Assembly (NCBI GenBank): GCA_963759115.1
Contig: CAVWXT010000005.1
Location: 806,001-870,000, forward strand
Direction: 5' to 3'
Source of the DNA: CAVWXT01 sp963759115
GTDB lineage: Bacteria; Planctomycetota; Planctomycetia; Pirellulales; Thermoguttaceae
DNA: 64,000 bases
Part shown: positions 1 through 8,968 of the stretch, in pieces
How positions within the stretch are numbered: position 1 is the stretch's first letter
How the letters are laid out: each line of letters opens with the position of its first letter
Made by a program: the position numbers and the translations under genes
Notes under the pieces: model-generated
Seen by the model: the letters and a program-made list of their open reading frames with translations, nothing else
Database searches by the model: none
What the model was told of the DNA's origin: nothing

Positions 1-936
1 ACGAACACAATCCCCGTCATTCTCCTGACTGCCAAGGATACCGACGAGGACGTCGTTGCCGGCTTGGATGCAGGGGCCGATGACTACGTTCGCAAGCCGT
101 TCAACACGAAGGTCCTTGCGGCCCGCATTTGCGCGGCGATTCGCTCCAAAGAAAGCCACGATGCACTTGTTCGCATGAATGAGAAACTTCGCACGGAGGT
201 CACCAAACGTTGGGTGGTTGAAGAAAGACTGCGAGCGCAGGGTTTCGTTCTTCGCTCTGCCCACGAAGAAACGATCCGTCGATTAGTTGGGGCATCGATG
301 TGGCGAGATGTGGAAACGGGCATGCACATCAAAAGGACCGGAATGCTCAGCCGGACTGTCGCCAAAGCAGTCGGTTGGTCCTCGGCAGATGCCGAAATGC
401 TCCAATTCGCTGCCCTGCACGATGTCGGCAAGGTCGGCATTCCGGACGCCATCCTTCGCAAGCCGGGAAAGCTCAGCGACGATGAGTTTCAGACAATAAA
501 GACCCACACGGTCATCAGTGCCAGAATGCTGGCTAATTCCAGCGTACCGATGCTCCAAATGGCCTACGAGATCGCCCTCTACCATCACGAGCACTGGGAT
601 GGATCAGGATATCCGACCGGAATTGCCGGCATGGCCATACCAGAGGGTGCTCGTATCCTGGCAATTATCGACGTGTACGATGCCCTGACCCACGACCGTG
701 TGTATCGTCCTGCTCTTCTGGAAGAAGAAGCACTGCAAATGATGCAACGAGAGGGAGGGTCGCACTTCGACCCCCTTCTATTAACCGCCTTCTTCACACA
801 GCTTCCGGAGATTCGCCTTATTGCCCGCGAGAATCCGGATCCGCCGCCGACCAAGCCTTTTGCTGTCGGCCCGAGCGTTCCGGGGTCATCTGATTCATCA
901 ACAGCCACCGCTCCGTTGGTAGCATCCATCGTCTAA
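1..936 (+). CDS. Response regulator with HD-GYP phosphodiesterase domain (5' partial)
   Basis: The reading frame is open from the first base of the window, so the N-terminus lies outside it. The first 35 residues are the end of a receiver domain (LLTAKD, then DAGADDYVRKPF, with the conserved KPF lysine-proline). A short linker helix is followed by an HD-GYP domain: HDVGK near residue 140, then HHE and WDGSGYP near residues 195-205, and the DVYDAL segment. The family hydrolyses cyclic di-GMP, with phosphorylation of the receiver controlling activity. The tail of about 30 residues is Pro/Ser-rich and without a domain. It is followed 60 bases later by a hybrid kinase and then a GGDEF regulator, so it is probably the degrading arm of a c-di-GMP circuit. 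The missing N-terminus is only a window-edge effect. Confidence 0.9.
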   Translation, partial: TNTIPVILLTAKDTDEDVVAGLDAGADDYVRKPFNTKVLAARICAAIRSKESHDALVRMNEKLRTEVTKRWVVEERLRAQGFVLRSAHEETIRRLVGASMWRDVETGMHIKRTGMLSRTVAKAVGWSSADAEMLQFAALHDVGKVGIPDAILRKPGKLSDDEFQTIKTHTVISARMLANSSVPMLQMAYEIALYHHEHWDGSGYPTGIAGMAIPEGARILAIIDVYDALTHDRVYRPALLEEEALQMMQREGGSHFDPLLLTAFFTQLPEIRLIARENPDPPPTKPFAVGPSVPGSSDSSTATAPLVASIV

Positions 937-996
937 TCGCATGACCGTAGCCGGTGGGACCCGGGATAGCCATGAGTCATCGAGAGAATTGCCTCC

Positions 997-3900
997 ATGT
1001 ACAAATACGACCGCGGGAAGAATCGGCAGGAGCACCTTTCAGAGTCTAAGGAAGACGCGAGACGGGGCTTGCTCCTGACAACGATCTTTCACCGAGCGGT
1101 TGAGTCTTGCGCCGCCGCGGCAGGCGTCTTGGCCCTTCTTGTGCTGTTGGGTTGGCTGTCAGGCAACTGGAGGATCACGACGTTGGGCTACGACTACGTG
1201 CCCATGTCGCCCGGCACGGCATTGTCGATGATTCTGCTCAGTTGCGGCGTTTTCGCGTACCGCATTTGGCCATCCAGACAAGCCACCCGTCGGTTCGCTT
1301 TCCTGGCCGTGTTCAGCGTGGCAGTAGTGAGCCTGCTGACGTGCGCACAGTTGTGCTTCGACTTTGAGTCCCCCGTGGACCGATGGCTGGCGCCTGCGGT
1401 GGGGCATGTGGGGGACATCGCCATTGGCCGAATGTCTCCGTTGACCGCCGTGGTTTTCCTGTTCTGCGCTTGGGCTTTCTGTTTGAGTTGCCGCCCCTGA
1501 ACCACCAGTGGCTATGCCGACAAATTGCCTCGCTGCTGGCGCTGGCCACGTTGTTGACGAGCCTGGTCGTGTTTCTAAGCTATGCAGCAGGCGTGCCGCT
1601 GCTCTACGGCAGTCAAACCATTCCCATGGCGTGGCTTACGGCAGTCTCGTTTGCCCTGCTCAGTTTCAGCATTCTGGCCGCCGCCGGTCCCGACACCTTG
1701 CCACTCTCGTTGTTCACAACGGCATCCCACGAGTCTTGCCCTTCATCGTATCGTGGGTTCCCCATACGCCCTATGGCGGCTTTTGTGCTCCTGTCGGTTG
1801 CCATCGGGACGGTCGGGTACATCTATTTCACCCATCAGACAGCCGCCTCGCGTCAGATGGTGGAACACAAATTGGTAGCCATCGCCGATCTGAAGGTCCA
1901 AAATATTCTTGAATGGCGCAAAGAACGTCTGGGCGACGCCCAAGTAATCATGCGGGAACCATTTGTTGGCCAAGAGGTACAGAAGTTCCTGGATGGGCCG
2001 AAAGACAGCGCACTTCGAGCCCCGCTGCTGGCATGGCTCAAATCTATCCGCGAACACAATCAAGGCTTGCGGGTCTTGCTATTGGACCCGAAATTGAATG
2101 TGCGGTTGGCCTTTCCGGAGGACAAAACCTATTTCGGTCCCATCGCCAAGGAACATGCGGTCAAAGCCATGCACTCGTGTCGAGTAGTGCTTTCCGATTT
2201 GCACCGCAGCCAGTTCTCCGGTGAGATTCACTTGGACCTCGCCATCCCTCTCGGTTCCTCCTGCACCTTGTCGGAACCAGGCGACTCGAAGACTGACTTT
2301 GCCCACACGCAGCCGATTGGGGTGATTGTCATCGAGGTAGACCCATATAAGTGCCTTTATCCCCATCTCTGTAAATGGCCCATCTCCGACCACACGGCGG
2401 AAACCCTGTTGATCCGGCGGGAAGGCGATGAGGTCGTGTACCTCAATGAACTCCGCCACCGGGAAAACACAGCACTAATCCTCCGAATCCCCGTTGGCCG
2501 GAAGGAAAGCCTAGTCGCGGCGATGGCGGCGAAGGGGAAGAGTGGCGTCGTTGAGGGAACGGACTACCGTGACGTGCCGGTGCTCGCTGTCATCCGCGGT
2601 GTTCCGGACACGACTTGGTTCCTGGTGGCCAAGGTGGACCAGGAAGAACTCTATGCCCCTTTGCGCGAACGGGCTTTGATGACTGGAGCTGTCATTCTCG
2701 TTCTGCTTCTGGCGGCCGCCCTGGGTGTGGGCCTACTGGGACGCAGCCGCGACAATCAATGGCTGCAAGGCCGACTGGCCGTTGAGCAGGAGAACCAACT
2801 CATTCTGGATTCGGCCGACGAGGGCATCCTCGGGCTGGACTCAGAAGGCAGGCACGTGTTCGTGAATTCGTCGGCATCTCGAATGCTCGGCTACGGCCCG
2901 AGGAACTGATTGGCAGGCCCAGCCACGCAATCTGGCATCATCACAAAGTAGACGGATCGCCGTACTCGAAGGAAGAGTACCCCATCTATGCGGCATTCAC
3001 AAATGGGAAACCCTATCATTCCGACCAAGAAGTCTTCTGGAGAAAAGATGGGACGAGTTTCCCGGTCGAGTACACCAGCACACCGTTTGCGGAAGCGGGC
3101 AGACGTGTTGCCGCGGTTCTCACCTTCCGAGACATCACCGATCGCAAGAAGGCGGAGGAACAACTCCAAGACTACACGGCGCAATTGGAGGTCGCCAATA
3201 AGGTTCTGGAGCAGTTCGAGAAGAGTGCCGAGGATGCCAACCGAGCCAAGAGCGCGTTTCTGGCCAACATGAGTCACGAGATCCGCACACCCATGACGGC
3301 GATCCTTGGATACGCGGACCTCCTGGCAGACCCGAAAAACACGCCGAGCACCCGCGACAACTATTTGGCCGTCGTGCGCCGTAACGGCGAGCACCTTCTT
3401 CACTTGATCAACGACATCCTGGATTTGTCCAAGATCGAGGCTGGCAAACTGACTTTGGACATACAACGGTGCAGCCTCGTATCGATCCTCGCCGATGTGG
3501 TCAGCATGATGCAGCCACGTGCTGAACAGCGCGGCACTACTTTGTCCGTTGAATACGCGGGCCAGTTGCCGGAAGCAATTTTCACTGATGGTGCGCGGTT
3601 GCGACAGGTTGTCGTCAACCTCGTGGGCAACGCGGTCAAGTTTACGGAGAACGGGACCGTGCGCATCGTAGCGTCTCTCCTGCGGAATTGGCGGAACGAT
3701 CAACCCGCCGTCAAGCTGGAAGTAATCGACACGGGGATCGGCATTCGCAAGGAAGTTTTGTCGCAGTTATTCCAGCCGTTCTCGCAAGGGGATGCCGCCG
3801 TCGTACAGAAGTTTGGCGGGACGGGATTGGGGCTCGCCATATCGCGGCATATCGCCGAGTTGCTCGGCGGCGAATTGGTTGTCGAGAGCACCTTGGGGCA

Positions 3901-4777
3901 GGGGAGCACCTTTGCGCTCACCATGCCCGCCGGCGAGCTGCAGGGCGTCAGGATGCTCCAGAGCCCGGCGGAGGCCATCGAAGAATCGGCTGTGACGTCG
4001 CGTGTCTCGACAGGCAAGGACTTGGTGGGAATCCGTATTCTGCTGGCCGAGGACGGATTCGACAATCGGGAACTCATTGGCACAATTCTCCGCAAAGTGG
4101 GGGCCGACGTGGAGATTGCCGAAAACGGCCGCGTTGCGGTGAATCGAGCGGAAGCCGAGCCATTTGACCTCATCCTGATGGACGTGAACATGCCGGAGAT
4201 GGACGGTTATGAGGCCACGCGAACACTGCGCAGTCGGGGCTACGAACGACCCATTCTGGCCCTTACGGCAAACGCGATGTCGGAGGACGGTGAGCGGAGC
4301 TTGGCAGCCGGATGCAGCGACCACCTCACCAAGCCGATTCACCAGTCACAGTTGATTCAAACGATCCTTCGGCACATAAGCCAAGGAACCGCGGCCGGCC
4401 ATTCCGCTTCCCCGTCGCCCAATGAAGACCAAGTCGAGAACAACGACGCGATCTACTCGCAATTTGCCGACGATCCGGCTATTGCGCCACTTCTTGATGG
4501 ATTCGTTGAACGGCTTAGTGGCTATGTCCGCGATATGCGTGAATCGCACGCCGGGGGCCGCTACGAAGAACTGCAACGGACGGCTCACCGGTTGAAAGGT
4601 TCAGGAGGCAACTACGGCTACCCCCGCTTGACGGAAGCATCTGCCGTCTTGGAGACCGCCGCGAAAGCTCAGGATGCCCGCGCAGCCGCCGTTGCCCTTG
4701 GGCAGGTCAGTATATTGTGCGAAGCCATCACAAAAGGACACGCCACGTATGCATCCGCCGAGGGAGGAGAACGATGA
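997..4777 (+). CDS. Membrane hybrid sensor histidine kinase (PAS, HisKA, HATPase, receiver, Hpt), two apparent frameshifts
   Basis: One gene is split over three frames: 997-1500, then about 1490-2909, then about 2900-4777. The product would be about 1260 residues. The N-terminal third has several membrane segments, then an extracytoplasmic sensor region (about residues 260-560) closed by a transmembrane helix near base 2690. A PAS domain begins near base 2800 (DEGILGLDSEGRHVFVN) and continues in the next frame (EELIGR...WRKDGTSFPVEYT). HisKA has NMSHEIRTPM, HATPase has NAVKFTENG, DTGIGI and GGTGLGLAI, the receiver has LMDVNMPEMDG, and the C-terminal Hpt has HRLKGSGG. Each shift equals one missing base and lies beside a CCCC or CCC run (about 1495 and 2900), so sequencing or assembly error is likely. 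The stop overlaps the ATG of the next gene by four bases, indicating translational coupling. Confidence 0.85.
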
Positions 4778-5742
4778 AGATCCTGATTATTGACGACAGC
4801 CCGGACGCCATTGCAGTCGCGAAGACCCGCTTGGCCCAGGAAAACTTCGATACCCTGTCTGCGGAAGGTGGGATGGCTGGCTTGGAAGCAGCGAGGCGCG
4901 AGAAGCCGGATGCGATTCTTCTCGATGTTGACATGCCGGACATGTCGGGTTTTGAGGTGTGTCGCCGCCTGAAGGCGGACCCCGAATTGTTCTTGATCCC
5001 GATCCTTTTTCTCTCGGGATCTGGCACGCCGGAAGACAAGGTCAAAGGTCTGGATCTCGGAGCCGTGGATTACGTGGCCAAGCCGTTCGATGCGTTCGAG
5101 CTGCGAGCACGCGTGCGGGCCGTGCTGCGGACCAAGCACCTGCAAGACCTGCTTGTGGAGCATGCCCATCTTGATCCGCTTACGGGAATGGCGAACCGCC
5201 GGGCGTTGATGGATCGTCTTCAGCGGGAGTGGGCTGGCTACATGCGGCACGGTCGACCGTTTTCGTTCATCATGTCCGACATCGACCACTTCAAGGCGGT
5301 GAACGATAACTACGGCCACAGTATCGGGGATCGACTGCTTCAGGAGGTTGCCAAAACGATCACCAGACAATGCCGTCAAAACGACTTGCCTGCCCGATAT
5401 GGCGGCGAAGAGTTTGCCATAATTGCTCCCGAAGAGACGATTGCCAGAGCGACGTCTCTGGCAGAGCGATGTCGACAGGAAATCGAAGGGATTCGTCTTG
5501 CCATAGGGAATGTGACGATCGCAACGACGGCAAGTTTCGGGGTGGCAGATTCAACAGGACTGTCTTCTGCCGAAATGTTGGTGAGCCACGCCGACGCCGC
5601 TCTCTATCTCGCCAAGGGCTCTGGCCGCAACACGGTCCGCGGCTACGGCCAAGAGACTGCCGAACTGCCAGCGATGCTTCCTGTGAGCAGTTCCATCGCC
5701 GGGGAGGCAGCGGCGTTTGACTCGACGGGTCAAACGCCCTAA
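4774..5742 (+). CDS. Response regulator with GGDEF diguanylate cyclase domain
   Basis: This 322-residue protein has a receiver domain (IIDDS, phospho-acceptor in LLDVDMPDMSG near residue 52, KPF near 107) followed by a GGDEF domain. The active-site signature is RYGGEEF near residues 208-214. Five residues before GGEEF is RQND, an RxxD inhibitory I-site, so product feedback inhibition by c-di-GMP is expected. The ATG at 4774 overlaps the kinase stop (ATGA), and GGAGGAGAA just upstream is a good ribosome binding site. It therefore forms one operon with the hybrid kinase, whose Hpt domain is a plausible phosphodonor. The last 30 residues are low-complexity Ser/Ala. The upstream HD-GYP gene would carry the opposing activity. 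Confidence 0.92.
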   Translation: MKILIIDDSPDAIAVAKTRLAQENFDTLSAEGGMAGLEAARREKPDAILLDVDMPDMSGFEVCRRLKADPELFLIPILFLSGSGTPEDKVKGLDLGAVDYVAKPFDAFELRARVRAVLRTKHLQDLLVEHAHLDPLTGMANRRALMDRLQREWAGYMRHGRPFSFIMSDIDHFKAVNDNYGHSIGDRLLQEVAKTITRQCRQNDLPARYGGEEFAIIAPEETIARATSLAERCRQEIEGIRLAIGNVTIATTASFGVADSTGLSSAEMLVSHADAALYLAKGSGRNTVRGYGQETAELPAMLPVSSSIAGEAAAFDSTGQTP

Positions 5743-5897
5743 CGCCGGACAAAAGACAAGAGGACAAAGGGGGACCGGAACAATCCTGTTCGGCGCCCGT
5801 CACCGCTCTGCCATCGGAATCAACCACCGAACCGCTGAGCAACACGGTTGCCGGCACGGTTGAGGTTACGGGACGGCAGGAGAACTGGCTCGGAACG

Positions 5898-7067
5898 TCA
5901 TTGACTCCGGCCCCTTCGAAGTCGTCGTATGCCCCAGGCAATTAGCAGTACGAGGCACAAGATCGCCACGTTCATCTGCGCGGGTGGAAAATCGTAGCGG
6001 TTGGCCAGTACAAAACCGATGGTGTTCGTCGTCAGGGCAACCGCGGGGGCCACGACGAACATCGGCCGGACTTCCCGACAGACGTTCTTTGCCACCAAGG
6101 CCGGCAGCACTAAGCTCCCAAACGTGAAGAGCATGCCCGAGGCGCGAATGGAGAATCCCACCACCAAGCCGAGCCACAGCGACTCGAAGACGGCCCAACG
6201 ACCGACGTTCATTCCCACGGCAGCCGCCATCGAAGGGTCCATGATGAACAGAAGCAGCCGCTGGCCGGCGGCCACGAGGAGCAGGACCGTCAACAGGAGA
6301 AACACCGCGAAGACGCCCACGTCCGTTGCCGTCGCTCCGATAATGCTGGAGGAATGGATGCGATTGACTTCTTCCAGACCGTGCGGGCTGTGGGCCACGG
6401 CCAGAACGGACAGACTGGCCGAGACGAGAAACACCCAGCCGGTAATGGCTTCGTGGCTTTCACGTTTTGATCGGTCGGCCCGCGACGTGACGAGCGCTGC
6501 CAATACCGAGAAGGCAACCGCCATCGTGACCTGGAAACTGTCACAGCAAAGCCATAACGCACTGTGCGGCAGAAGGCTATCCTCGGAGTGCATCGGAAAA
6601 ACGCCGCTGGCACATAGCGCCAAGGCAATCCCCAAGGTAGATGCCTGAGAGACCGCGGCCCCGATGAACACTTGATCGCGGGCCACGACGATCACGCCGA
6701 CCAGGGAGAGCAGCAACCCGACCAGCCAGCCCACGAGATAGCTGTTGTGAAAGAGAGTCCAGGAAGCGACGAATGATTCGATGGCATTGGGTTCCGTCCT
6801 TTCCGCTGCTGCCTGACCGGCTGAAGCCAAATCGGAGCCAGTCGTATTGGGAACAAGACCGCTCGTGGAGTCTGACGTGTCGAGTTCCCGCACAGCGCGG
6901 TCCAGCGATGATTCGGACGCCGGCTGCTTCCGGTCTTGCCCCCACAGATCGCAGGCAAACCCGGCGGTCAGAATCGCCGCTCCCAGCAGGGCGGTCAGTC
7001 GGACGGCAAGAATTGTCGTAAGCCGGCACTTTCTCGAACACGCGAATCGGCAAGGGATGGATGACAT
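5898..7067 (-). CDS. Metal ABC transporter permease (ABC-3 / ZnuB-MntB family) with N-terminal exported extension
   Basis: The 389-residue protein has a C-terminal ABC-3 permease core of seven to nine hydrophobic helices starting near residue 105 (SYLVGWLVGLLLSLVGVIVV; QVFIGAAVSQASTLGIALAL). This is the membrane channel of zinc/manganese importers. Unusually, about 100 residues precede the core: a hydrophobic leader (residues 18-40) and a polar stretch containing SSLDRAVREL near residues 53-62. The same short motif occurs twice in the porin-like protein of the operon. It lies 36 bases after the ATPase gene and is the last gene of the operon. GATC/ABC-3 permeases usually begin directly with a transmembrane helix, so the extension is the odd part. 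Confidence 0.85.
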   Translation of the reverse strand: MSSIPCRFACSRKCRLTTILAVRLTALLGAAILTAGFACDLWGQDRKQPASESSLDRAVRELDTSDSTSGLVPNTTGSDLASAGQAAAERTEPNAIESFVASWTLFHNSYLVGWLVGLLLSLVGVIVVARDQVFIGAAVSQASTLGIALALCASGVFPMHSEDSLLPHSALWLCCDSFQVTMAVAFSVLAALVTSRADRSKRESHEAITGWVFLVSASLSVLAVAHSPHGLEEVNRIHSSSIIGATATDVGVFAVFLLLTVLLLVAAGQRLLLFIMDPSMAAAVGMNVGRWAVFESLWLGLVVGFSIRASGMLFTFGSLVLPALVAKNVCREVRPMFVVAPAVALTTNTIGFVLANRYDFPPAQMNVAILCLVLLIAWGIRRLRRGRSQ

Positions 7068-7103
7068 CGAACGCGCTTCCAGGAATGGGGGAGATTTCGC
7101 GGT

Positions 7104-7892
7104 CTAACCAAGCCGCACGCTTACCGAGCCGGACGCCTCTGGGGACACCTCGATGGGGACGCCGTAGGCCCGCGCCAGCCTTCCCGCATGCAAGATTTCA
7201 TGTGTGGCGCCCGCCTCGACGTGACCGTCATGCACCAGAGCGAGATGCGTGCCGTAGCGGGCGGCAACCGCCAAGTCGTGGGTCACGAGGATCACCGTGA
7301 GCCGTTCGGCGCGGTTCAACTCGGCGAGCGATTCATAGAGAGCCGTTTCCACCGACAAGTCGAGGCCACTGGTGGGTTCGTCGGCAATCAGCAGGCGCGG
7401 CCGACGGATCAAAGCGCGAGCGACCAAGGCTCGCTGGCGCTGCCCTCCGGAGAGCGACCAGAAGTCTCGGCCTTCCATGCCGCCGAGCCCCACGACCGCC
7501 AGCGCCCAAGAAAGACGATCCGCCCGCTCGGCCTGCCCGGCATGAATACCAACCAGCCCCAACTGGACGAACTCCCGCACGCTAGTGGGCAGAGTAGGGT
7601 TGGTGCTGCATTGCTGCGGGACGAAACCGATCCGATCGGGTCGGGCGAAATCACCCTGCCGCACGAGGCGGCCGCCGGCCGGGCGCAATCGCCCTAGCAT
7701 TCCCGAGAGCAGCGTGGTCTTGCCGTGGCCGTTGGGGCCGATCAAGAACCAGAACTCGCCGCGGCGCACCTGAATATCCACTTGTTCGAGGACCGGACGG
7801 CCGCCGTATCCCAACCGCAGGCCGCTGGCTTCGAGAATGACTCCTTCTTCGGTTACGTCTGATTCGGTTGCCGGCGTCGTTGCCCGTTTCAT
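7104..7892 (-). CDS. Metal ABC transporter ATP-binding protein (ZnuC/MntA type)
   Basis: The 262-residue ABC ATPase has Walker A GPNGHGKTTL near residues 48-57, Q-loop PQQ, signature LSGGQRQR, Walker B LLIADEPTSGLD and the H-loop histidine in VTHDLAVAARYG. Its length and spacing are typical of zinc/manganese importers. The start overlaps the stop of the binding-protein gene by four bases (7889-7892), and the permease gene follows after 36 bases. It would power transport from the cytoplasmic face. GTG or upstream starts are unnecessary because ATG at 7892 gives the standard N-terminus. Confidence 0.93.
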   Translation of the reverse strand: MKRATTPATESDVTEEGVILEASGLRLGYGGRPVLEQVDIQVRRGEFWFLIGPNGHGKTTLLSGMLGRLRPAGGRLVRQGDFARPDRIGFVPQQCSTNPTLPTSVREFVQLGLVGIHAGQAERADRLSWALAVVGLGGMEGRDFWSLSGGQRQRALVARALIRRPRLLIADEPTSGLDLSVETALYESLAELNRAERLTVILVTHDLAVAARYGTHLALVHDGHVEAGATHEILHAGRLARAYGVPIEVSPEASGSVSVRLG

Positions 7893-8968
7893 TGGCTACC
7901 CCCTAACGCGGCGACAAGTTGTCGGACGTTGTAATCGACCATCGAGAGGTAGTTGTCCGTGCCCGGACGCGATCCGACCTGGTGCGCTACGTTGGCGATC
8001 TTCGCTCCGGCGTTGGAAGCCAGAAACTGCGCGTGACGCGGGTCGTAGTACGGATTGGCCAGCACGAGGCGGACTTGCTGGGTGCGCATTTGTTGGGCCA
8101 CCTCGGACAGGTGTTGCGTGGTCGGCGGCACCCCCGGCTTGGGCTCCATGTGGGCGATCACCTGGAGCCCGAAGCGGCGGGCGAAGTAGGGCCACATGTT
8201 GTGGTCGTCCACCGCCTTGGTGCCGTAGTACGGCAACATCATGCCCAGCCAGCCGCCCAGTAGTGTGTCTTCTTTCTGACTTTTCAAGTAGGGCTCCAAT
8301 TTGCCGCGCTCGAAAAGGAGACACAGCTTGGGGATGTCCTCGGGCTTGTATTTCTGGGCGAGTTGCTCGCCGACCAGCATTCCGGCCATCTGCCGGAAAA
8401 ACTCCTCATAGCGCTGGTCGAAATAGGCCTTCTGGTTGGGACGGAGCTCGCTCAGCTTGTCGCGGATCAGCCGGGCCACCTGCATGCCGCAGATCGGGTC
8501 GAGCAAGTAATGAGGGTTGCCGCCGGCGTGGATATCGCCCAGCGAGCGGTCAATAACACCCGTAGGAACGTCCAGCGGTCGAATCGCGGTCGAAGCATCC
8601 AAGTAGCCTGCCGCGCCGGGCAGTACGGCCCCATTCCGGGCGCTCTGGAGCACCACGGGGCTCCAGCCGGCCTCCATCTCCAACCCGAGCACGACCAGGA
8701 GATTCGCCTGGTTCAGCGATTTCACAAAACTGGGTTTGGCCTCGATGAAGTGGGGATCTTCAGTCCCCTTAGCAAAGGCCGTCACCGACACATTGTTGCC
8801 GCCGATCGCTTGCACCAGGCTGGCCAGGTCGGGAACGCTACAGCAGACTTGTAGCGTTTGGGCATGCGCGGCCGTGGCTGCGAAGAGAATGATGGCAATG
8901 GCCGTAATTCCGACCGCCACTTGACGGATTCTGACGTGTTGGCTTGTCATGGCAGAGTGCCCTTGCAT
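7889..8968 (-). CDS. Zinc/manganese ABC transporter substrate-binding protein (ZnuA type)
   Basis: This 359-residue exported protein has a signal peptide ending near AAHAQ (residue 36), followed by CCSVPDLASLVQAIGG, the typical cluster A-I metal-binding protein start. Likely metal ligands are the histidines in EDPHFIEAKPS and GNPHYLLDP and a later His/Asp near HMEPK and MVDYN. The His-rich acidic loop of classical ZnuA is absent. The ATG at 8968 overlaps the porin-like gene stop as TAATG, which favours this start over the Met six residues later. The gene is coupled to the ATPase downstream. Metal specificity (Zn versus Mn) cannot be decided from sequence alone; the His-rich operon neighbour leans toward zinc. 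Confidence 0.9.
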   Translation of the reverse strand: MQGHSAMTSQHVRIRQVAVGITAIAIILFAATAAHAQTLQVCCSVPDLASLVQAIGGNNVSVTAFAKGTEDPHFIEAKPSFVKSLNQANLLVVLGLEMEAGWSPVVLQSARNGAVLPGAAGYLDASTAIRPLDVPTGVIDRSLGDIHAGGNPHYLLDPICGMQVARLIRDKLSELRPNQKAYFDQRYEEFFRQMAGMLVGEQLAQKYKPEDIPKLCLLFERGKLEPYLKSQKEDTLLGGWLGMMLPYYGTKAVDDHNMWPYFARRFGLQVIAHMEPKPGVPPTTQHLSEVAQQMRTQQVRLVLANPYYDPRHAQFLASNAGAKIANVAHQVGSRPGTDNYLSMVDYNVRQLVAALGGSQ

